A stretch of 64,000 nt of DNA. Source: JAFNAG01 sp050011535. Its GTDB lineage: Bacteria > Acidobacteriota > UBA6911. The notes under the pieces were generated by a model. That model did no database searches, had not been told where the DNA came from, and saw only the letters and a list, made by a program, of their open reading frames with translations. The position numbers were made by a program, and so were the translations under genes. The stretch's first letter is position 1; each line of letters starts with the position of its first letter. The DNA lies in NCBI GenBank assembly GCA_050011535.1, contig JBEKIX010000007.1, positions 6,316-70,315 on the forward strand, in the 5' to 3' direction. Positions 1 through 7,356 of this stretch are shown piece after piece.

Positions 1-1
1 C

Positions 2-562
2 GAACAGGCGGTCAGGATGTCGCGCTACTATGAGGACGCGCTTGTCCTGGCCCGGTTGCTGGTCGAGTGGGCCCGAACTATCAACGGGGATAGGAAACGG
101 CTTATGATCTGTTCGGGAGGAGGCCCCGGAATCATGGAAGCGGCCAATCGGGCGGCCAGCCAATTGGGAGCGCAATCGCTTGGACTATCCATCAGCCTTC
201 CCGCCGAACAGCTCGTGAATTCGTATGTTCCTCCCGAACTGGCGTTCCAGTTCCACTACTTCTTCATGAGGAAGTTCTGGTTCATTTATCTCGCCAAGGC
301 GCTGGTTATTTTCCCGGGCGGCTTTGGCACACTGGACGAGGCATTTGAGGTACTGACGCTCGTCCAGACCGAAAAGACACGCAAGAAAATGCCTGTCCTC
401 ATGTACGGTTCGGACTACTGGAAAGAAGTCCTGAATTTCGATGCCATGGTCCGCTGGGGAACCATCTCGGCGGAAGATTTGAAACTCATTCATCGCTCCG
501 AGGATCCCGAGGAGGCATTTCACTATCTCAAGACCGAACTCACGAGGATCTGGAACCTGTAG
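2..562 (+). CDS. LOG family protein (TIGR00730-like), 5' end cut by window edge
   Basis: Rossmann-fold protein of the LOG / 'lysine decarboxylase-like' family. Members such as plant LOG hydrolyse cytokinin riboside monophosphates; many bacterial members have no settled substrate. The family signatures are visible: GGGPGIMEAANRAA, and PGGFGTLDEAFEVLTL, which holds the PGGxGTxxE nucleotide/phosphate-binding motif. The reading frame stays open to the first base of the window (EQAV lies before the first Met at 17), so the true start is probably upstream and the N-terminal glycine loop is missing here. It is 41 bp upstream of the dGTPase gene in the same direction. Family assignment is firm; substrate is unknown. 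Confidence 0.85.
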   Translation, partial: EQAVRMSRYYEDALVLARLLVEWARTINGDRKRLMICSGGGPGIMEAANRAASQLGAQSLGLSISLPAEQLVNSYVPPELAFQFHYFFMRKFWFIYLAKALVIFPGGFGTLDEAFEVLTLVQTEKTRKKMPVLMYGSDYWKEVLNFDAMVRWGTISAEDLKLIHRSEDPEEAFHYLKTELTRIWNL

Positions 563-603
563 AATTCAGCCCTTGGACGTCAGACCCCAGAGATCAGATT
601 GAA

Positions 604-1944
604 ATGGACGACTTTTTGCTTGAGAGGCAATACCCGGAACCGGCGCCGTCCGGCAAAGACCATCGGCACGCCACCGAGCACGATCGAGACCGCATATTGC
701 ACAGCTCGGCGTTTCGCAGGCTCCAGGGCAAGACTCAGGTTTTCGGTATCGGCCAGGCCGATTTCTACCGCACGCGCCTGACCCACAGCCTGGAAGTCGC
801 CCAGCTCGCCCGCGCCATCGCCAACAACATGCTCGTCGAGGAGCCTTCGCTGGCAGGCTGTCTGACACCGGAGGCGGCGGAGGCGGTTGCCCTCGCCCAC
901 GATCTTGGACATCCGCCGTTCGGCCACGCCGGAGAGCGCACCCTGGATGCGTGCATGAAAGACGTCAGCCGGCGCGTGCGCTTGCGCGGCAAGGAAGCGC
1001 TGCGTTTCGAGGGCAACGCTCAGACCTTTCACGTGCTGGTCGCGGCGGAGCCGAAATCCCCATCCTATCCGGGACTGAACCTGACCCGCGCGACACTTGC
1101 GGGGGTCATGAAATACCCGTTCCAGCAGGACACCGGAAACGACAGGTTCATTTTCGCTTCCGATACCGGGACTGCAAGCTGGGCGTTGCGCCGCGGAGGG
1201 AAGCTTCTGACATCCCGCCAGGTCGAAAACGGAGTCAAGCCCCAGAGATCGTTCCTCTGCGAAATTCTGGATTGGGCCGATGATTGCGCCTATTCAATCC
1301 ACGATGTGGAGGACGCGCTGCAAGCCCAGTTCCTCCGGCCGGGCGATCTGGCGGATGCGCGATTCGCCCAACGTGTCGCCCAGTACTACGAAGAAACGAG
1401 GGAAAGTGAGACCGCGCCCGTGTTGACCCGCGGAGATATCCACAAACGCCTGGCCGTTCTTGAGCGGCGCATCCGGCCTCCGGCCTCGGGCGACGAGCGG
1501 GCTCATCGAAAGCAGGCACTCAGGAATATCCTTAACGAACTCGTCACCGCGGTCACGGTCCGGCCGCGGCCGGGCGCGCAGCGCGCTGACTATGCCTGGA
1601 CTCTGGTGGTTCCTGATGAAGCCAGAATCCTGTCGGCATTGTGCAAGGCCATCATCTGGGAGGCGGTGATCACCGATCCTCGAGTCGCCGCCATGACCAT
1701 TAAAGGCAAGGAGATTTTGCACGACCTCTTTGGTCTTCTCCTCGGAGAGCTGGTGGAGAAGAAAAGCTGCGCCCTCTTCCCGCGCTATTACCGGGAGCTG
1801 GTCGAGGATGCCATGAGGGCAGGCGAGCCGGAGGCCGCCCGCTGCGTATGCAATTTCCTGGCGTTGCTGACGGACATGGACGCGCTCCGCCTGCATGCCC
1901 TGCTGCGCGGATCCAAAGCGTCCTCAGTATTTGACTTGCTCTGA
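604..1944 (+). CDS. dgt: Deoxyguanosinetriphosphate triphosphohydrolase-like protein (HD domain)
   Basis: Cytoplasmic dNTP triphosphohydrolase of the HD superfamily, 446 aa, which removes triphosphate from dNTPs in nucleotide pool control. The metal site is readable: H61 in THSLEV, H99-D100 in ALAHDLGHPPFGH, and a further Asp pair around residues 226-227 in DWADDCAYS. The EGNAQTF segment (136-142) is a hallmark of the dGTPase-like branch, and the N-terminal FRRLQGKTQV is also typical. The start at 604 gives a full-length N-terminus; its ribosome-binding site is weak. Which dNTP is preferred cannot be told from sequence. Confidence 0.9.
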   Translation: MDDFLLERQYPEPAPSGKDHRHATEHDRDRILHSSAFRRLQGKTQVFGIGQADFYRTRLTHSLEVAQLARAIANNMLVEEPSLAGCLTPEAAEAVALAHDLGHPPFGHAGERTLDACMKDVSRRVRLRGKEALRFEGNAQTFHVLVAAEPKSPSYPGLNLTRATLAGVMKYPFQQDTGNDRFIFASDTGTASWALRRGGKLLTSRQVENGVKPQRSFLCEILDWADDCAYSIHDVEDALQAQFLRPGDLADARFAQRVAQYYEETRESETAPVLTRGDIHKRLAVLERRIRPPASGDERAHRKQALRNILNELVTAVTVRPRPGAQRADYAWTLVVPDEARILSALCKAIIWEAVITDPRVAAMTIKGKEILHDLFGLLLGELVEKKSCALFPRYYRELVEDAMRAGEPEAARCVCNFLALLTDMDALRLHALLRGSKASSVFDLL

Positions 1945-2033
1945 CGCAGGAGGATGACTGAGTACTGTGGTTCAAACACAGGCAAGCTCCGAAATGGCGT
2001 GAGCCCATGAGCGCAATGACATGCTTGCCATCG

Positions 2034-2157
2034 GACGTGGACCTGGACCTAAACCTCGACGTGGACGTGGACTTTCAGCCGCCAAGGATGCTTGCGAAAA
2101 TCTGTCAAGCACAAGAACGTCCAAGTCCAGGTCGAAGTCTAAGTCCAGGTCCAAGTG
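2034..2157. repeat. Family I: inverted degenerate hexamer repeat (copy I1)
   Basis: Two arms built from a degenerate 6-bp unit. The left arm (about 2034-2072) reads as GTGGAC/CTGGAC units and the right arm (about 2118-2157) as GTCCAA/GTCCAG units, its reverse complement, with about 45 bp between them. The arms can form a long imperfect hairpin. Frames through it give only low-complexity Asp-Leu or Ser-Lys-Arg peptides, so it is read as non-coding. A second inverted copy is at 58226-58342 and a one-armed copy at 56865-56898. Confidence 0.75.
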
Positions 2158-2749
2158 GGAAAAGTGGCTAGAGAAACGTCCGCCCTGTGCGTCAGGCAAG
2201 CAGGTCGAGATCGCGCTGGCGCGTGGGCGGAGGGTCGTATGGGCAGCGCGCTGCCCCAGGCGACTGCGTGGAAGGGTCGTTCGTTATGCCATTCGGCTCT
2301 GCCGTGGCACCTTTGCGGGGACGGTTCCTCTGACGGTCCAAATCCTCCGACTCGTGCAGGCGTCTCAACGAATCCTCGGTGGAGGAGGTCGGTTGAGTGC
2401 GCATGGGTCGGTTTTCCGGCTCATCCGGAAGGCTCTTCGGTCTGGGTGTGCCGTCGCCGGTTTCCTGCGTTTGAATGGCAGGACGCTTCTGGAACCGGTC
2501 GCCCGCCGTCACCGAGCTGTTCGCCGATCCCTGTTGGGCCGCCAGATTTGGGGCGTCGCCGATGGTCAATGTCATAGTTTTTCATTGAATGACCATCCCG
2601 AACGGGGGGATTCATGGACGGGGAAGGTCCGAACCGAGGGGCCAGCGCTTCGAAGGGACATTGCACTTATCGGATGGTTGCGCGAGATTCATTAGCAGCA
2701 ATTCTCCGTGGAGGTAACCGTTTAGACGCAGCGACAAGGAATTGGTGTC
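2158..2749. other. Unexplained intergenic stretch, no gene recognised
   Basis: About 590 bp between the dGTPase repeat and arfB. Several open frames exist on both strands but all are Arg/Pro/Ser-rich, lack a convincing ribosome-binding site and match no family I know. A small imperfect inverted repeat (GGTCAATG / CATTGAATGACC) sits near 2562-2594. It could be decayed coding DNA or a remnant of a mobile element; nothing in it decides this. I looked for RNase P RNA and tmRNA signatures and did not see them. Confidence 0.4.
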
Positions 2750-2768
2750 CTTGGAGTCTTTGAGGTTC
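2750..2768. repeat. Solo fragment of family A right arm
   Basis: A 19-bp match to the outer right arm of family A (CTTGGAGTCTTTGAGGTT). No left arm is visible nearby. Short, so it may be chance, but the wording is nearly identical to the arm ends at 10461-10471 and 24619-24632. Confidence 0.4.
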
Positions 2769-2824
2769 GCATTGGCATCCGGTCATGCGATCCGGTTTTC
2801 AAAAAGAGGCTGGGAGGGAGAGTC

Positions 2825-3265
2825 ATGGCGGATCCGATCTTTATCGAGGGGGGCGTTCTGATTCCGGGCGATGCCATCGAAATGCGGGCAGTACGGGCTG
2901 CCGGCCCGGGCGGACAAAACGTAAACAAAGTCGCTACGAAGGTCGAACTTCATGTGAATCTCGATCGCATCCAGGGGATGGGGTCGGAGAGTCGCCAACG
3001 CCTGTTGCACCTGGTGTCCAAACGACTGGACAGCGTCGGCCGGCTGCTGGTGACCAGCCAGCGGACGCGCGACCAGCAACGGAATCTGGAGGACGCCCGT
3101 CGCAAGGTGCACGACTGGATTGCGAAGGCTCTGGTAAAACCGAAGAAACGCATTCCCACCGCCCCGACGCCCGGAAAGCGTGAGCGGCGACTCGACGAGA
3201 AACGGCGCCATAGCAATCGCAAGGCAAGCCGCCACATTGCACCCGTTGAAATGGAATCGGAGTAG
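2825..3265 (+). CDS. arfB: Alternative ribosome-rescue factor ArfB (RF-1 domain peptidyl-tRNA hydrolase)
   Basis: Protein of 146 aa with the RF-1 catalytic fold but no stop-codon-recognition domains. ArfB/YaeJ enters stalled non-stop ribosomes and hydrolyses peptidyl-tRNA. The GGQ motif is at residues 29-31 in AAGPGGQNVNKVAT, and the basic C-terminal tail that lies in the mRNA channel is clear (KPKKRIPTAP, GKRERRLDEKRRHSNRKA). A purine-rich ribosome-binding site (GGGAGGGAG) precedes the start. The next gene begins 4 bp after its stop, so the two are probably co-transcribed although their functions are unrelated. Length and motif order fit ArfB well. Confidence 0.92.
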   Translation: MADPIFIEGGVLIPGDAIEMRAVRAAGPGGQNVNKVATKVELHVNLDRIQGMGSESRQRLLHLVSKRLDSVGRLLVTSQRTRDQQRNLEDARRKVHDWIAKALVKPKKRIPTAPTPGKRERRLDEKRRHSNRKASRHIAPVEMESE

Positions 3266-3269
3266 AATC

Positions 3270-4400
3270 ATGTCGAAACCCTTTAATCCGCCTCAGAGAA
3301 TTCTGCTCGGGCCGGGCCCGAGCAATGTTGAACTTCGCGTGCTCCAGGCCATGATGGCGCCCCTGCTCGGCCACATGGACCCGGTTTATTTCGAGTGCAT
3401 GGACGAAACGCAGGCACTCCTGCGCCGCGTGTTCGAGACCGGGAATCGTGTCACGCTCGTTGTTCCGGGAACCGGCGGCGCCGGGATGGAAGCATGCCTG
3501 GCCAACCTTATCGAAGACGGCGAGGAAGTTGTCGTCTGCGTCAACGGCTTTTTCGGCCAACGGATGGCAGAACTTGCCGAGCGCTGGGGCGCCAAGGTGT
3601 TGCGGGTCGAAACCGAGTGGGGCCGGCCGCTCGACATGGAGAAAGTCCGCGAGACCTTCCGGAAATCAGGTGCGCGGATCCTGACGATGGTCCACGCGGA
3701 AACGTCTACCGGCATCCGTAATCCGATCGAGGAGCTGAAGTCGCTTCGGGATATCCGCGATGCCATCTTCGTCGTCGATTCGGTCACTTCCCTGGGAGCT
3801 CATCCGGTCGGCATCGATCACAATGGCATCGACGCCAGTTATTCGTGCAGTCAGAAAGGCCTCGGCGCACCTCCGGGACTGGCGCCGGTCACCTTCTCCG
3901 AGCGCGCGCTCGAAAAAATCCGCGCGCGCAGCAAGCCGCCGCGAACCTGGTACCTCGACATCCAGCTTCTCGACAAGTACTGGGGGACGCCGCGGGCATA
4001 CCACCACACCGCGCCCGCGCTGATGACTTACGCGTTGCGCGAGGCGCTCGCGATCGTCCTGGAGGAGGGACTGGAAGCGCGCTGGAAGCGCCACGAGCGC
4101 AACCACCGCGCCCTGGTAGCAGGGCTCGAGGGAATGGGGCTGGAAATGCTGGCGGCGCCCGAACACCGGCTCTGGTCGCTGAATACGGTCAGAATTCCGG
4201 CGGGCATCGACGATGCGCGCGTGCGCGCGTCCTTGCTCGCACACCACAATATCGAGATCGGCAGCGGACTGGGAACGCTGAAGGGGAAGATCTGGCGTAT
4301 CGGACTAATGGGATCGGGCAGCACGGAGAACAACGTCTTGCTGCTGCTGGGTGCGCTACGTTCCGTCCTCGCTCAAGAGGGGTACCTATCGGCCCGCTGA
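3270..4400 (+). CDS. PLP-dependent aminotransferase, alanine/serine--glyoxylate aminotransferase family
   Basis: Class V aminotransferase of 376 aa. Visible features: N-terminal LLGPGPSNV, the PGTGGAGMEA phosphate-binding region (66-75), the cofactor Asp at D170 in FVVDSVTSLGAHP, and the Schiff-base Lys at K196 in SCSQKGLGAPPG. These match the AGXT / serine-glyoxylate / PucG group that moves amino groups between alanine or serine and glyoxylate. An upstream in-frame start at 3180 lies inside arfB and would add a non-family extension, so the ATG at 3270 is chosen. Substrate within the family is not resolvable from sequence. Family A repeat A1 follows the stop. Confidence 0.85.
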   Translation: MSKPFNPPQRILLGPGPSNVELRVLQAMMAPLLGHMDPVYFECMDETQALLRRVFETGNRVTLVVPGTGGAGMEACLANLIEDGEEVVVCVNGFFGQRMAELAERWGAKVLRVETEWGRPLDMEKVRETFRKSGARILTMVHAETSTGIRNPIEELKSLRDIRDAIFVVDSVTSLGAHPVGIDHNGIDASYSCSQKGLGAPPGLAPVTFSERALEKIRARSKPPRTWYLDIQLLDKYWGTPRAYHHTAPALMTYALREALAIVLEEGLEARWKRHERNHRALVAGLEGMGLEMLAAPEHRLWSLNTVRIPAGIDDARVRASLLAHHNIEIGSGLGTLKGKIWRIGLMGSGSTENNVLLLLGALRSVLAQEGYLSAR

Positions 4401-4408
4401 TTGCGGAA

Positions 4409-4492
4409 CTAACCGCAAAGACTCAAAGTACTCGAAGAACCTCCAAGAGGCTTTCTTTGAGGCTCTTCGAGTACTCTGAGTCTTCGAGGTTC
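4409..4492. repeat. Family A palindrome, copy A1 (short-loop form)
   Basis: Left arm from CTAACCGCAAAGACTC to CTCCAAGAGG pairs with right arm TTTGAGGCTCTTCGAG to CTTCGAGGTT, giving arms of about 35 bp with a very short loop. The 11-bp loop core seen in other copies is absent. It lies between the convergent aminotransferase and TPR genes, where the hairpin could block read-through from both sides, although there is no adjacent T-run. Confidence 0.85.
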
Positions 4493-4567
4493 CTGATGCA
4501 ATCTTGTCATCCAATCCCTTTTTTAAAAAAAGATCTGAACAGTTACCAATGATCAGGCGTGGCGCCG

Positions 4568-5446
4568 CTATTTGATCCAGAGCTTAACAAGGCCGGCGCC
4601 GCTGCGGATGGTCAGAATATTGGTGGGGCCGAGGCGATTCAGGCTGTCCCAGATGTTGTCGATGTCGACTCCTTTTTTCCGCAGCTCTGCCTTGGTCGGT
4701 TCATCCAATGCCATGACCGCGAGCTGGGCAAGACTCACAGGAAAGTCCAATTCGACTTTCGGCTGCGTGTTCTCTCCTCCTTGATAGATCCGCAGGTGAA
4801 ACATCTTGACCGGCGCATTGTCCTTTTTCGCATTGCTCTTTGCCTGCTTCGCCGGCTCGGGCGGCGACAGCGCGGCCGGATCGATTTTCAGAAGGGCGAT
4901 GGAGGCAGGCGTTACGAAAACCTGCTGCTTCTCTTTTGCCACGATCTCCCTGAGAATGGGGACGCTCAGGGAATTGAGCTCACGATCTTTCAGGGAGCTG
5001 CAGCGCAGGGCGGCGGAATAACGCACTTCCTTTCGCGGATCTCCCAATGCTGAGACCAGGCGCCCGCGGTACGCCTGCTTCCCCTGCTCGAACAACGAAG
5101 CCGCCAGGTCTACAACGGCCTGCCTGGCCTCCGCCGCCAGGAACGGCTCGCCAGGATACTTCTTCAGGAACTGTTCGTAAGAAAGCAGTGCGTCCTCCTG
5201 CTTTTTCTCGAGGCGCAGGCAGTAGGCACCCTGAAAATACGCCTGCGGCAGCAAACTGCTCTGGGGAAAATCCCGGATTACGCGCTGAAAGACCTGGCGT
5301 GCTTCCTCCCACTTCTGTTCGAACATCAGGATTTTCCCCGCGTTGAAGACATCCTGGTCTTTCTGCGCGGCGGTTCCGTACAAGACCAACGGCCCGAGCG
5401 CCACCGCCGTTATTAGAACAAGAGTCCGCAATCCTGCCCCATTCAT
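4568..5446 (-). CDS. Exported TPR/HEAT-like protein of the ECF sigma operon
   Basis: 292 aa with an N-terminal hydrophobic signal (LVLITAVALGPLVLYG), then two TPR-like helical pairs (FNAGKILMFEQKWEEARQVF; YFQGAYCLRLEKKQEDALLS), an HEAT-like stretch (LGDPRKEVRYSAALRC) and a C-terminal domain (FHLRIYQGG ... VDIDNIWDSL ... VKLWIK). I think this last part resembles the C-terminal domain of YvlB/LiaX-type envelope stress proteins; that is a resemblance, not a proven match. It starts 9 bp after the anti-sigma stop, with AGGAG before the ATG, so it is the third gene of a sigma/anti-sigma operon. It is probably periplasmic and part of that response. Function unknown. Confidence 0.7.
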   Translation of the reverse strand: MNGAGLRTLVLITAVALGPLVLYGTAAQKDQDVFNAGKILMFEQKWEEARQVFQRVIRDFPQSSLLPQAYFQGAYCLRLEKKQEDALLSYEQFLKKYPGEPFLAAEARQAVVDLAASLFEQGKQAYRGRLVSALGDPRKEVRYSAALRCSSLKDRELNSLSVPILREIVAKEKQQVFVTPASIALLKIDPAALSPPEPAKQAKSNAKKDNAPVKMFHLRIYQGGENTQPKVELDFPVSLAQLAVMALDEPTKAELRKKGVDIDNIWDSLNRLGPTNILTIRSGAGLVKLWIK

Positions 5447-5455
5447 GACTGACTC

Positions 5456-6220
5456 CTAGGAAATGTCCGAAGACACAACATGGATTCGCAACAGCAGTTG
5501 GCCTCTCTCGATCGAACGTTCCATGAGCTGAAGCGCATCTCCCGTTTCACACTCCCGCGACGTGGAGAGGTTGACCAGGAAGCGCTCCAGATCGTCGCAC
5601 AAACTCCGGGCTTGTTCGAGATTGGGGACGTTCGGCGCCGCGTCGATCATGCGTTTTTGCTGCAGCAACTGGCGCGCTCTGGCAATCTCGAGCGAGACAT
5701 CGAAATGATTTCGATCACATTTTCTTTCGGCTCTGGCCAGGTCGAGCAAGAGGGCGTGGCATCCGTCGAGGTACTGAACCGTGGCCTCTCGAGTATAGAC
5801 TGTGCGCACCCTGTCGAGAAACGCCGCGTTGCCCGAGCCCGCCTGGGCAACCTGGCCTGCCGGCGGCCGCGGCGCATGCAGGCGCATCATCCAGATCAGG
5901 CCGCCGGCAAGTACTGCCACCGCGGCCACGGCCCTGGCCCACCGGGACAAGCCCAGACTCGTCAGATTCCACCTTCTGGAAGGCAGCGATGCGACGCGGC
6001 CGGCAAGCTTCTCCGGCAGGAGATCCCAAGCCATGTCGTGCTCAGGCTCAAAAAGTCCGGGATCTTTCAGCCATCCCCGGATCCGTCCGATCTGCTCCGA
6101 TTCCTCGCGGCAAGCGGCGCAGGATACCAGATGCTCTTCCACCTGACGGATGTTTTCCGGCGCGAGCACTCCTTCTGAATGGAAAACCAGCAACTCGCGA
6201 ATTGCCTCACAGTTGCTCAT
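5456..6220 (-). CDS. Zinc-finger (zf-HC2) anti-sigma factor, single-pass membrane protein
   Basis: 254 aa. The N-terminus carries the anti-sigma zinc finger: C4 in MSNCEAIRE, then H29 in VEEHLVSCAAC with the HxxxCxxC arrangement. One transmembrane helix follows at about residues 94-111 (ARAVAAVAVLAGGLIWMM), then a C-terminal region likely to be periplasmic and rich in helices. Such proteins hold the partner ECF sigma factor inactive at the membrane until a signal releases it. The gene overlaps the 3' end of the sigma gene by 14 bp, which implies translational coupling and a stoichiometric pair. The signal is unknown; the TPR protein downstream is a candidate partner. Confidence 0.85.
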   Translation of the reverse strand: MSNCEAIRELLVFHSEGVLAPENIRQVEEHLVSCAACREESEQIGRIRGWLKDPGLFEPEHDMAWDLLPEKLAGRVASLPSRRWNLTSLGLSRWARAVAAVAVLAGGLIWMMRLHAPRPPAGQVAQAGSGNAAFLDRVRTVYTREATVQYLDGCHALLLDLARAERKCDRNHFDVSLEIARARQLLQQKRMIDAAPNVPNLEQARSLCDDLERFLVNLSTSRECETGDALQLMERSIERGQLLLRIHVVSSDIS

Positions 6221-6941
6221 AGTCCAGCACTCCTTTTTGCTTGAGCATCATTTCCTTCAGCCCAATCACGGCCTTGTGCAAATTGGATTTGACCGTGCCC
6301 AGCGGGCAGTCAAGCGCGGCCGCGACCTCCTCCAGCTTCATCTCCGCGAAGAACCTCAGCGAGACGACCTCGCGCTGGCGCTGCGGCAAGCGCCGCACGG
6401 CATTCTCCAGCAGGCGTCTTCGTTCCTGCCCGCGTAGCTTGCCGAGAGGATCTGCGCTCGCGCCCACCGTCGCCGATTGGTGGATTTGGGATTCCATCAC
6501 ATCCTCCAGGGAAGCGGTGCGCCCGCGATCCGTCCTGCGAAACCGATCGATGCTGGCGTTGATCGCGATGCGATAGAGCCAGCCGGCGAAGGAGAAACGG
6601 CTCTCCCAGGTCGAGCGGGCGGTGTAGACCTTGAGAAAGGTATCCTGAAGCACCTCCAGGGCATCTTCGCGGTTGTGGATGTAGGTGCTGATGACGCGAT
6701 ATACTTTTTTCTGGTAGCGCTGCACAATCTCCTGATAGGCATGCATGTCACCCTGCTGGACCTGTCTCATCAGGTCCTCACTCGCGCTCGAAGCGGATTC
6801 GCCGGAGACTCCTGGATGAGCGGTGGTATTCAACTGTGGCGCCTGTCCGGTGGATTCTCCACCTTGGAAAGAGTACAGAGAACATTCTGGTGCGCCGGCT
6901 GGATCACTCTCCCGGGAATCGCGTTCGACACTTTGTGACAA
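6207..6941 (-). CDS. ECF-type RNA polymerase sigma-70 factor
   Basis: Group 4 sigma factor with region 2 (DALEVLQDTFLKVYTARST, FAGWLYRIAINASIDRFRR) and region 4 (LPQRQREVVSLRFFAEMKLE and CPLGTVKSNLHKA, the helix-turn-helix for the -35 element). The frame opens with TTG at 6941 and carries about 55 residues before the usual ECF start (LMRQVQQGDMHAYQE), so the true start is uncertain; an in-frame ATG just before RQVQQGD is the minimal choice. The best ribosome-binding site here (GGAGGAG, 6960-6966) serves an ATG at 6954 that is in a different frame. Overlaps the anti-sigma gene; a TGAACC-N16-CGTA promoter lies upstream. Confidence 0.88.
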   Translation of the reverse strand: MSQSVERDSRESDPAGAPECSLYSFQGGESTGQAPQLNTTAHPGVSGESASSASEDLMRQVQQGDMHAYQEIVQRYQKKVYRVISTYIHNREDALEVLQDTFLKVYTARSTWESRFSFAGWLYRIAINASIDRFRRTDRGRTASLEDVMESQIHQSATVGASADPLGKLRGQERRRLLENAVRRLPQRQREVVSLRFFAEMKLEEVAAALDCPLGTVKSNLHKAVIGLKEMMLKQKGVLDYEQL

Positions 6942-6954
6942 GTTCTGCGCCCAT
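6904..6954 (-). CDS. Possible 16-codon leader ORF overlapping the sigma gene start
   Basis: ATG at 6954 preceded by the strongest Shine-Dalgarno sequence nearby (GGAGGAG with 5 nt spacing), encoding MGAELVTKCRTRFPGE and stopping at TGA. It overlaps the first codons of the sigma gene in another frame. It may be a regulatory leader peptide, or the mark of a one-base frameshift (natural or sequencing) that would join this start to the sigma gene. No protein evidence is possible from sequence alone. Confidence 0.25.
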   Translation of the reverse strand: MGAELVTKCRTRFPGE

Positions 6955-6959
6955 CTTTA

Positions 6960-6977
6960 CTCCTCCACCTGGAGGAG
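6960..6977 (-). promoter_or_regulatory. Hairpin sequestering the Shine-Dalgarno of the sigma leader
   Basis: On the minus strand CTCCTCC, loop AGGT, GGAGGAG form a perfect 7-bp stem whose 3' arm is the Shine-Dalgarno itself, 5 nt before the ATG at 6954. A stem this GC-rich would hide the ribosome site until melted or unfolded, suggesting translational control of the sigma operon. Confidence 0.45.
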
Positions 6978-7005
6978 TTGGGATCTTTTCGCCCGCACCT
7001 TGGTT

Positions 7006-7031
7006 TACGTGCTCGCAAAACCGAGGGTTCA
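7006..7031 (-). promoter_or_regulatory. Candidate ECF-dependent promoter of the sigma operon
   Basis: Minus strand reads TGAACC, 16 bp, CGTA. This is close to the ECF promoter form TGAAAC-N16-CGTA known for Bacillus SigW-like factors. It lies about 52 bp before the ATG at 6954, so the operon would be autoregulated. Inference from motif and spacing only. Confidence 0.45.
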
Positions 7032-7243
7032 CTTCTTGTACTGCACGCTAACCCTTTTTCGTGATCCCGGCAAGTGCGACGTGGTCTATCGCCTGCGTCC
7101 GCAATGCAGTGCAAAGGCGGAGGAAAACCTGTCAAAAACCTGTGACTTTTTGTGAATTCCCGCTTTTGTCAGCGGACTTGTGGCTATAAGTAATTGATAT
7201 TTAAGGAATAATGATAAAAGCCCACCGCGAAGGAGCAATTTAA

Positions 7244-7272
7244 TTGACAGTGGCTTGGGCCATTCCTATTAT
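7244..7272 (+). promoter_or_regulatory. Sigma-70 promoter of the exopolysaccharide gene group
   Basis: TTGACA at 7244-7249, a 17-bp spacer, and TATTAT at 7267-7272: a near-consensus housekeeping promoter. Transcription would start near 7279 and give a leader of roughly 78 nt before the GT4 gene at 7357. Confidence 0.7.
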
Positions 7273-7356
7273 GACTGATCTGGCCCGAAACGCCCGCCCG
7301 GATCATTCTGACTTCGCTGTGCTTTCGGCCACAGTGTTGGAGGCAGCCGGCACAGA

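Noticed and set aside
2021..2695. 224-codon frame with Ser-Lys-Arg repeats
   Set aside because: Its N-terminal repeat is simply the hexamer repeat I1 read as protein; the rest is Arg-rich with no recognised domain.
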